From positions 744,001 to 808,000 of the forward strand of contig CAWKAA010000002.1 in assembly GCA_963847515.1 (NCBI GenBank): 64,000 bases of DNA, written 5' to 3'. Position 1 is the first letter of the stretch. Each line of letters opens with the position of its first letter. Below the pieces are notes generated by a model that was given only the letters and a program-made list of their open reading frames with translations, ran no database searches and was not told where the DNA came from. Source of the stretch: QHXW01 sp963847515 (GTDB lineage Bacteria; Acidobacteriota; Terriglobia; Bryobacterales; Bryobacteraceae). Positions 54,367-60,913 of this stretch are shown here, one piece after another. The position numbers were made by a program, and so were the translations under genes.

Positions 54367-54732
54367 ATGAATTATGAAAGTTGTGTTCGGATCGACTCCA
54401 AGGTTATTCAAGGAGTTGCTTTTGTCGTAGCAAAAATGTCGCTGGTGCGGCGGATGGATCTGATTCGCCGCATTCGGGAATTGTCGCTTAAATGCGAATT
54501 CTTGAACGCGGGAGAGCGGGCGGAAGAAAAGCTACAGGCGGCTCTCTTTTCCGCAGAGATCGACCGCCTTTACGTAACCTGGGGCCTGCAAGAGCTTACC
54601 GGACTGGAAGTCGACGGCGTCACGGCGACACCGGAGCTGCTTGTGGAGACCGGGCCCGAGGAGCTGTTCCGTGAGATCGTTAACGCGATCAAAGCCGAGT
54701 GCGGCCTTTCGGAGACGGAACGAAAAAACTAA
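54367..54732 (+). CDS. Tail assembly chaperone, short form (gpG-like)
   Basis: A 121-aa helical protein (MSLVRRMDLIRRIRELSLKCEFLNAGERAEEKLQAALFSAEIDRLYVTWGLQELTGLEVDG) between the tail-tube and tape-measure genes, the position of gpG/gpGT chaperones. It ends ETERKN at a TAA directly after the slippery heptamer A_AAA_AAC. Most ribosomes would stop here; a fraction would shift by -1 and add the 54699-55061 frame. Function is inferred from position and from this signal. Confidence 0.7.
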   Translation: MNYESCVRIDSKVIQGVAFVVAKMSLVRRMDLIRRIRELSLKCEFLNAGERAEEKLQAALFSAEIDRLYVTWGLQELTGLEVDGVTATPELLVETGPEELFREIVNAIKAECGLSETERKN

Positions 54733-55061
54733 TCGTCGCCTTCCATTTTCTGCGTTCGAACCCAGCCGCCTGGAAGTGCGACACATGCCGGAAAGCCGGA
54801 TTGGAAATCACAAGAAGATGCGGTTGGACGCAGGGTGGACAGCAAAGCATTCCTCACGTTGTCTGGGTTAGAGGAAGAATTTCAACTGACGAGTGTCCGA
54901 AGTCAATGATCACAGCGCAGAGCATGGGCTGGGTGGAAGAGTTTCTAACCTCAAAGCGCCTTGGTCTGGCGCTCCCATTCGATGCCAATGTTCGGAAGGC
55001 AGAGGCATTCCTGATTCTGGAGGAACAATTGGAATTGGAGAAGCAGAGTGGCACAGAGTAA
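54699..55061 (+). CDS. Tail assembly chaperone, frameshift extension (gpT-like)
   Basis: The frame overlaps the end of the upstream gene by 34 nt and lies at -1 to it. The used part begins after the slip (LIVAFHFLRSNPAAWKCDTCRKAGLEITRRCGW) and ends FDANVRKAEAFLILEEQLELEKQSGTE. The CDTC...RRC cysteines could bind a metal ion. A GTSIGN of independent initiation is lacking: the in-frame ATG has no ribosome site. It is therefore probably made only as a fusion with the upstream protein. It overlaps the next gene by 14 nt. Confidence 0.65.
   Translation: MRPFGDGTKKLIVAFHFLRSNPAAWKCDTCRKAGLEITRRCGWTQGGQQSIPHVVWVRGRISTDECPKSMITAQSMGWVEEFLTSKRLGLALPFDANVRKAEAFLILEEQLELEKQSGTE
54723..54729 (+). promoter_or_regulatory. 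-1 ribosomal frameshift slippery site A_AAA_AAC
   Basis: The heptamer AAAAAAC lies in the zero frame as A_AAA_AAC, a canonical X_XXY_YYZ site, with the stop TAA immediately after. A -1 slip gives ...KN-LIVAFHFLRSNPAAW, entering exactly the overlapping downstream frame. This is the arrangement that makes G-GT tail chaperone fusions in many siphoviruses. Confidence 0.75.
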
Positions 55062-55668
55062 CTGGAGCAACGTTACCGGCCCGGTCTCAAGCAATTCAGG
55101 GACGGGACAGCTACTGAATGCACTTTTGCCCCAGGGTGCGGCAGCGTTCGCGGACACCTTAACGGCGTTAACCAACAACCTCGGGAATTTAGTTCCGGCG
55201 AGCCAACTGCAAGCGGAAGCGCTGCTGGCCAACACGCAGGCGATTGCGCAGAATACGACGGCGCACGGTAGCGGCGCGGCGGGTGCGGTAGACACCTTGG
55301 GCCAGGTGGCGTCGACACTCACGGGGGGTCTTCTGGGAGGATTGTCGCCGATTCTGTCCGGAGTATTGAGCCTGTTTGGCGGCGGAGGATCGAGTACTCC
55401 GACGCCGCTCACAACCTATATTCCGCCGCCCAGTCTGCAGTTTCAAGGCGCTAATGGTCCTGGGGCCACAGTGCAAGGCTCGGACTATGGCCAGAGCGGC
55501 GCGCCGCGAGCAATCGGCAGTTCCCCCCAATCCACTACGCAAATTACAGTGCAGGTACAGGCCATGGACAGCCAGTCATTCATGGACCACAGCCAGGATA
55601 TTGCAACGGCTGTGCGTGAAGCTGTTCTCAACATGCACTCCCTCAACGACGTGATCAGCGACTTATAA
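55048..55668 (+). CDS. Short tape-measure-like tail protein
   Basis: A 206-aa protein from a GTG start, in the slot where the tape-measure gene belongs. It has a Gly/Ala/Leu-rich helical half with a hydrophobic segment (VDTLGQVASTLTGGLLGGLSPILSGVLSLFGGG), a Pro-rich linker and a C-terminal helix (MDSQSFMDHSQDIATAVREAVLNMHSLNDVISDL) like the ends of tape-measure proteins. Typical tape measures exceed 600 aa, so the tail would be very short or its length is set otherwise. The call rests on position and composition. Confidence 0.5.
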   Translation: MAQSNWSNVTGPVSSNSGTGQLLNALLPQGAAAFADTLTALTNNLGNLVPASQLQAEALLANTQAIAQNTTAHGSGAAGAVDTLGQVASTLTGGLLGGLSPILSGVLSLFGGGGSSTPTPLTTYIPPPSLQFQGANGPGATVQGSDYGQSGAPRAIGSSPQSTTQITVQVQAMDSQSFMDHSQDIATAVREAVLNMHSLNDVISDL

Positions 55669-56030
55669 TGCCCGCGGTATTTCCAACGCTTAAAACAGGC
55701 GCCGTCGCCCAGTACCCGGCAACAGATTCCAGTCAGTTCGCCAGTTTCGTGGTGCGATTCCTCGACGGCAGCGACCAACGTCACCGGCAGTTCCCAGCGC
55801 CGCTGCGGACCTGGGTTATCAAACTAAACATGCTGGACGAAACGGAGCTGGATGCGCTGGAGCAATTCTTCATAGCGCAGGAAGGAAGTTTCGGCACGTT
55901 TTCCTTTGTGGATCCCTGGACGCAAACCACGTTTACTAATTGCAGCCTAAGACAAGACACTCTTCAGTACGCGGTCCAAGGAGAGATGCAAGGCACGGCC
56001 AGCTTGACGGTGATGGAAAACAGAGTGTAG
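55668..56030 (+). CDS. Minor tail protein (distal-tail type)
   Basis: A 120-aa beta-rich protein: VFPTLKTGAVAQYPATDSSQFASFVVRFLDGSDQR, then WVIKLNMLDETELDALEQFFIAQEGSFGTFSFVDPWTQTTF. The 'EL..LE.FF..QEG..G.F.F.DP' core is typical of small phage tail-tip proteins (DUF2460/minor tail type). Its start codon overlaps the stop of the preceding gene (TAATG), indicating coupled translation. The next gene repeats the same domain. Confidence 0.65.
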   Translation: MPAVFPTLKTGAVAQYPATDSSQFASFVVRFLDGSDQRHRQFPAPLRTWVIKLNMLDETELDALEQFFIAQEGSFGTFSFVDPWTQTTFTNCSLRQDTLQYAVQGEMQGTASLTVMENRV

Positions 56031-56819
56031 ATGCCATACTTTCCTCAACTGTCATCGGGGGCTACGGGCCAATATCCCGTTCAGAAACGCCGCATCGAGA
56101 GAACGATCATCAACCAACTCCCTGACGGGCATACGGTGAAGTTTGCGGACGCAGGCGCGGAGCAGGTGGAGTGGCAATTGACGTTTCAGGACCTGACAGA
56201 TTCCGAGATCGCCGGCCTGCAGCAGTTTTTTGCGACCTGTGAAGGACAGCTCAATGGCTTCACGTTTCTCGACCCACTCGACAACTTGCTTGTGTGGAGC
56301 GAAGCCCTGAACGAACCGGCCTGGGAAGCCAGCACGCTGCTGCAATTCACTGCAGGAATCGGTGATCCTAATGGTGGAACCGGCGCGACGACCATCGTGA
56401 ATCCGACCGGGTCCGACCTGAGCGTTCAGCAGAGCGTCGACGCGCCGGGGGCGTTGGTGTATTGTTTCAGTGCCTATGTCCGGAGCCAGAACGGAGTTTC
56501 GATTTCGCTATTCCGTCAGACCTCCGACGCATCGGCAAGCAATATATACGCAACGCAGGCGACGTGGAACCGGATCAGCCTCAGTGGAAGCCTAAATACG
56601 GCGGTAGACTCCACAACGGTCGGAATCGCGGTGCCGGCAGGGCAGTCAGTGGATGTATACGGATTTCAACTCGAAGCACAGCCGGCAGCTTCGCCTTATA
56701 AGTCGAGTTTCTTTGCAGGGGGCATCTACTCCAATGCGCATTTCAGCCAGGATGCTTTTACCGTAACGACAACAGGGCCCAATCGCAATCACTGCACACT
56801 AACCATTTCAGCACGCTGA
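56031..56819 (+). CDS. Minor tail protein with added jelly-roll domain
   Basis: A 262-aa protein. Residues 1-85 repeat the fold of the preceding gene (VEWQLTFQDLTDSEIAGLQQFFATCEGQLNGFTFLDPLDNLLVWSEALN). About 90-235 form an inserted beta-sandwich like a carbohydrate-binding (CBM4_9-type) module (YCFSAYVRSQNGVSISLFRQTSD, VAVPAGQSVDVYGFQLEAQPAASPYKS), and the end returns to the first domain. The insert probably binds a surface sugar. The gene follows its paralogue without a gap. Confidence 0.65.
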   Translation: MPYFPQLSSGATGQYPVQKRRIERTIINQLPDGHTVKFADAGAEQVEWQLTFQDLTDSEIAGLQQFFATCEGQLNGFTFLDPLDNLLVWSEALNEPAWEASTLLQFTAGIGDPNGGTGATTIVNPTGSDLSVQQSVDAPGALVYCFSAYVRSQNGVSISLFRQTSDASASNIYATQATWNRISLSGSLNTAVDSTTVGIAVPAGQSVDVYGFQLEAQPAASPYKSSFFAGGIYSNAHFSQDAFTVTTTGPNRNHCTLTISAR

Positions 56820-56822
56820 CAA

Positions 56823-59800
56823 ATGCCCACGGCGTTTCAAGTTAAAGAGCAGGCTGTTACCGACACACCGCTTCTTCTCTTCAGTTGCCAGCTTCAAGAT
56901 GCCCGGGTGGAAAACTGGTCGACGCACCAGATCACCTTCTCCGGGACAACGTACCAAGCGAGAGTCCTGCAACACAATCTCTACGAAATTCAAACATCCT
57001 CAGACCTGGGTGTAGACGCGATTCCAAAGATTTCGCTTTCACTCGCGAACGCCGACTCGTACTTCTCGGAAATCGAACGCAGCATAGGGTTCAAGGGCGC
57101 GACGCTTACCGTCAGCTTTGCTTTCTTCGACATTACGCAAGGCGCCGCCACAACCGCAGTGGTCACACTGTTTAAAGGAATTTTCAATCCTCCGGACGAA
57201 ATCACGGAATCCACGTTTCGCGTGACGGCCGTAAACAAGATGAACATGCAGCGGGTGCTGATGCCGCAGGTACGGGTCCAGCGGCGCTGCCCGTGGGAAT
57301 TTCCTGCCGCGCTGGATCAAAGGCAGGAGGCCGTCAACGGAGGCGCGAACGGGAAATACTCGCGGTTCTACCGTTGCGGATATTCGCCCGATGTGCCCGG
57401 CGGGGCGGGGGCGCTCAACGGCGCCGTTCCGTATACCACGTGTAGTTTTACGAGATCCGACTGCGAAGCACGGGGCATGTTCAACCAGGACGGCTCCCTG
57501 CAGACGACGCGAAGATTCGGCGGGATGGAATTCGTACCGTCCTCAACGCTCGTTCGATCATCCGGTCAATCCAGCCGATATTGGTCGCCGGTGGTATCGA
57601 ATGTTGCCTTGTACAACGATTTCGTCCCGCTCATCTACGGAACCGTGTGGTACTCACCCAGTATTGTGTTTGCTAGAAACGACGGCAACCTAACCCGAAT
57701 CGAAGTACTGCTCGGAATGGGAGAGATTAACAACGTCATCAAGGTACTGGTGAACGGCATTGAAATTCCGCAAGGCCAAGCGGGCGCCAACATGACAGGG
57801 ACGGGCTGGTTCAACCCGTTCAGCACCGGCAGCCGAACGGGAGGATTCAACCCGGATTTCAGCGACAGTAATGGGAATCCGATGGGAGATCCTTACGGGA
57901 GCATGGCGGCTCTCTCGGTGGTAGTTCCGAATCGAATCAACGACGGCGGCAACTTACCCGCGATCACGGTGTTGGTGGAAGGTTCGAAGCTGGATAGGTA
58001 CGGGCTGGATGGAAGATTCGCGAGCAACACGTTCACGAACAATCCCAGCTGGATTCTGCTGGACATTTTGCGACGGTGCGGCTGGGCGCTAGACGAGATC
58101 GATGTGCCGAGTTTTGCGGCAGCAGCGGCCTATGCAGATGAAGAGATACAGACCCAAGATCTTTATGGAAATACGATCACGCTTCCGCGTTTCGGCTGCA
58201 ATCTGGCGCTAGCCAGCCGGCGAACCGCAGGCGATCTGATCCGCGGAGTTCGCAACACTTGCCGGCTGTATCTCACTTATGGAACGGACGGGTTGCTACA
58301 GCTCGGCGTAGAGAACACATTTGCTTTGCAACAGCCGTCCAAGCCGGACTGGAGCAACAGCACAAGTGTGCATAACGGCGGTTGGCCGGGGTACGAATTC
58401 AGCGACGGGTCTTCGGGAGATTCCAATATTGTGCGGAGCGGGAACGGACAGTCCAGCCTTCGCCTGTGGTCGCGCAGTATCGCCGATACTCCGAATCGGC
58501 TGGCTGTCGAGTTTCAAGATGCGTTGAATGAATACCAGCGGGACAGCTATTCTTTGACCGATGTGGATGATGTCCAGCTAGCGGGACAGGAGATTACGGC
58601 ACCCATCACGGCGCTCGGAATTCCGAATTACGATCAAGCAGCGCGCATCCTGAAGTTCAACCTGGACCGCTTGATTCAGGGAAACACATACGTCCAGTTT
58701 CAGACAAGCGTCAAAGCGCTGGGCCTTCAACCGGGCGACCTAATTACGCTCACATATCTCAAGGAAGGATTTACCCAACAGCCGTTCCGAATTATCAAGA
58801 TCGCGCCGGACCTGAATTACCGCACGGCCTCAATTACGGCGCAGATACATGACGATGCCTGGTATGACGACACCAATGGCCAAGTGCCCGGCAACTCGGG
58901 TGCGCGACGACAACCTGACTCGGATATAGGGCTTCCACGGCCGCTGATTGGGACGGTGGTGGATGCAAACGGGAACGTACAATTCGGAGTGACGGAAGCC
59001 ACGCTCCAAGCGGCGGACGGAAGTACAACGGTCGAAGTGACTGTAGCATTTTCTGTACCTTCGACGGTAGCCTCGGGAGCTCCTGGCGTTCCGCTGCTGA
59101 GCCTGGCGGCGGTGATTGCCACGAGCGGCGGGACACTGCATGGCGGGACAACGCTGTACTACGCGGTGAGCGCGGTAGACGCTTCCGGATCGGAGGGGAG
59201 CCTTTCGTTTATCGTCCCGGCGGCGATTCCCGCGGGACCAAACACGGATACGGTTACTCTGACGGGACTCAGTTTTCCGCCGGTAGCGGCCACGTTTCGC
59301 GTGTATCGAGGCGCGAGCCCGGCGCAACTATACCGGATTGCAGCGAGTCAGAGCATCGCACCGCAGTTCACGGATAGCGGCCTGGCGAACCAGATCAGCC
59401 CGCCTCCCGATCCTAATTTCGACCACGCCAATTTCTACTGGAGAATGGAACAGCAGCCGGAATATCCTGCCACAACGCACGATTCAGTGACGATTGGCAA
59501 CGATACGCTGCAGATGGTTGTGAATGGCTACGAAGGGATGATCGTGCGGATCACGCGCGGAACCGGAGCGGCCCAAGAGCGTGCGATCGCATCAAATACT
59601 ATAACCGCACTACAGGTCAGCTTACCTTGGGATACGCAGCCGGATGCAACCAGTTATTTTGTGGTAGCAGAATCGGGTTGGCACCCCGGCGCGACGGCGC
59701 ATGCCAGTCCGGTGCAGTTCGAGATTCCAAACCGGCCGGGGGCGACGGTTCACATTTCCGGCCGAGCCGCCAATGTAAACAACGAGGAGTCACCACTGGA

Positions 59801-60749
59801 ACTGTGCACGCAGACCCGGTGGGTGATTGGAGGATCGGGTGGGCTGGATGCGGACGTGCCGCCAGCGCCGTCGTTCGGTCTGGGTTTTTCGAGTGCGTTC
59901 GGCGGCTCGATCGACCTGAGTGGCGTAAGCTTTACAGACCTGTCAAACACGCATACGATCACTGCGGGCACGCTCACTCTCTATTATTTTGAAGAGCTGG
60001 GTGGTTTGCCGACGCTGTCCCTGGCGTCCGCCATCGGCCCGCAAGATACATTCGCGGATCTGAGTGCAGCGAGTACGGCGCAAGCGGGAAGCTTTATCGA
60101 ACTCGAGGCGGAGGTACTGCAAATTGCAGCCGTGCTGAATAATGGATCGCGCTTTCAACTAGTACGGGGAGTCCAGAGCAGCACGAGCGCGGCGCATCCC
60201 AGCGGGACTCTGGTGTACATGCTTTCGAGCAAGACGCAGATCGTGCCGTTCGCACCCGATTTCTTCGGCAGCCCGGCGAGCGGGAGCTGGAGTTTTCCCA
60301 CATTCCTACCGGACTGCCGTATTACGAGCGCGGAACTTTTCGTGACAAATATCAAAGGGAACAGCCCGACGACGGCCATCTGCGTAACTGCGGCGGAAGA
60401 TTTCGGATTGCGAACGCTAGCAGGCGGACAGTATTCGTTTCAGGTGGAAGGATTTCTGGCGATTGAAACGGGCGCAACGCCCGACATCATTGTCGAGAAC
60501 ACTTACTCGGTGCGCGATGTCTATGCGGTTATTCGGCAAGCGCCCGTGGGCGGGCCGATTCAATTTCAGGTGAATCAGAATGGGACGCTTTATTGCGCGC
60601 TCACGATCGCGGATGGACAAACGGTCTCGAACTCTGCGGACGGGGCGCAACTGGCCGTGCTGACGCCCGGGGCGCGGCTCAGCCTGGACATCATTATGGT
60701 AGGGCCGACGAATCCGGGGGCGGATTTGACGGTGGTGATTCGGTTGTAG
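56823..60749 (+). CDS. Tail-tip / host-specificity protein (gpJ-like)
   Basis: A 1308-aa protein. The N-terminal hub domain (LLLFSCQLQDARVENWSTHQITFSGTTYQARVLQHNLYEIQTSSDLGVDAIPKISLSLANADSYFSEIER) resembles DUF2163/baseplate-hub proteins. A middle part (FTNNPSWILLDILRRCGWALDEIDVPSFAAAAAYADEEI, NLDRLIQGNTYVQFQTSVKALGLQPGDLITLTY) matches the tip-attachment region of gpJ-type proteins. FN3-like repeats follow (LSLAAVIATSGGTLHGGTTLYYAVSAVDASGSEGSLSF, FRVYRGASPAQLYRIAAS), then a beta-rich receptor-binding end. It would form the central tip that contacts the target cell. It appears intact. Confidence 0.78.
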   Translation: MPTAFQVKEQAVTDTPLLLFSCQLQDARVENWSTHQITFSGTTYQARVLQHNLYEIQTSSDLGVDAIPKISLSLANADSYFSEIERSIGFKGATLTVSFAFFDITQGAATTAVVTLFKGIFNPPDEITESTFRVTAVNKMNMQRVLMPQVRVQRRCPWEFPAALDQRQEAVNGGANGKYSRFYRCGYSPDVPGGAGALNGAVPYTTCSFTRSDCEARGMFNQDGSLQTTRRFGGMEFVPSSTLVRSSGQSSRYWSPVVSNVALYNDFVPLIYGTVWYSPSIVFARNDGNLTRIEVLLGMGEINNVIKVLVNGIEIPQGQAGANMTGTGWFNPFSTGSRTGGFNPDFSDSNGNPMGDPYGSMAALSVVVPNRINDGGNLPAITVLVEGSKLDRYGLDGRFASNTFTNNPSWILLDILRRCGWALDEIDVPSFAAAAAYADEEIQTQDLYGNTITLPRFGCNLALASRRTAGDLIRGVRNTCRLYLTYGTDGLLQLGVENTFALQQPSKPDWSNSTSVHNGGWPGYEFSDGSSGDSNIVRSGNGQSSLRLWSRSIADTPNRLAVEFQDALNEYQRDSYSLTDVDDVQLAGQEITAPITALGIPNYDQAARILKFNLDRLIQGNTYVQFQTSVKALGLQPGDLITLTYLKEGFTQQPFRIIKIAPDLNYRTASITAQIHDDAWYDDTNGQVPGNSGARRQPDSDIGLPRPLIGTVVDANGNVQFGVTEATLQAADGSTTVEVTVAFSVPSTVASGAPGVPLLSLAAVIATSGGTLHGGTTLYYAVSAVDASGSEGSLSFIVPAAIPAGPNTDTVTLTGLSFPPVAATFRVYRGASPAQLYRIAASQSIAPQFTDSGLANQISPPPDPNFDHANFYWRMEQQPEYPATTHDSVTIGNDTLQMVVNGYEGMIVRITRGTGAAQERAIASNTITALQVSLPWDTQPDATSYFVVAESGWHPGATAHASPVQFEIPNRPGATVHISGRAANVNNEESPLELCTQTRWVIGGSGGLDADVPPAPSFGLGFSSAFGGSIDLSGVSFTDLSNTHTITAGTLTLYYFEELGGLPTLSLASAIGPQDTFADLSAASTAQAGSFIELEAEVLQIAAVLNNGSRFQLVRGVQSSTSAAHPSGTLVYMLSSKTQIVPFAPDFFGSPASGSWSFPTFLPDCRITSAELFVTNIKGNSPTTAICVTAAEDFGLRTLAGGQYSFQVEGFLAIETGATPDIIVENTYSVRDVYAVIRQAPVGGPIQFQVNQNGTLYCALTIADGQTVSNSADGAQLAVLTPGARLSLDIIMVGPTNPGADLTVVIRL

Positions 60750-60780
60750 GTGCGGGCGCGGCAGGAGCGGGCATGGGCGG

Positions 60781-60856
60781 GGACAGGCAGCACTGTCCAC
60801 GGTGAGCAGATCGATAAATTGGGAGCGTTTGGGTTAGGGACAGTGAAGCCTGTCCC
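60781..60856. repeat. REP-like palindromes between tail genes
   Basis: Two short hairpins with similar sequence lie in the only sizeable gap of the cluster: GGACAG...CTGTCC (60781-60798) and GGGACAG-TGAAGC-CTGTCCC (60837-60856), the latter followed by GTCCCC/GGGGAC. Two near-identical GGGAGCGTTYGG strings flank the second. They resemble REP/RAYT-type extragenic palindromes and may also act as terminators. Confidence 0.55.
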
Positions 60857-60913
60857 CTGGGGGACGGTAGGTTGGGAGCGTTCGGCAGAGCGCCCTCGGA
60901 CTTCTGCGTTCAT

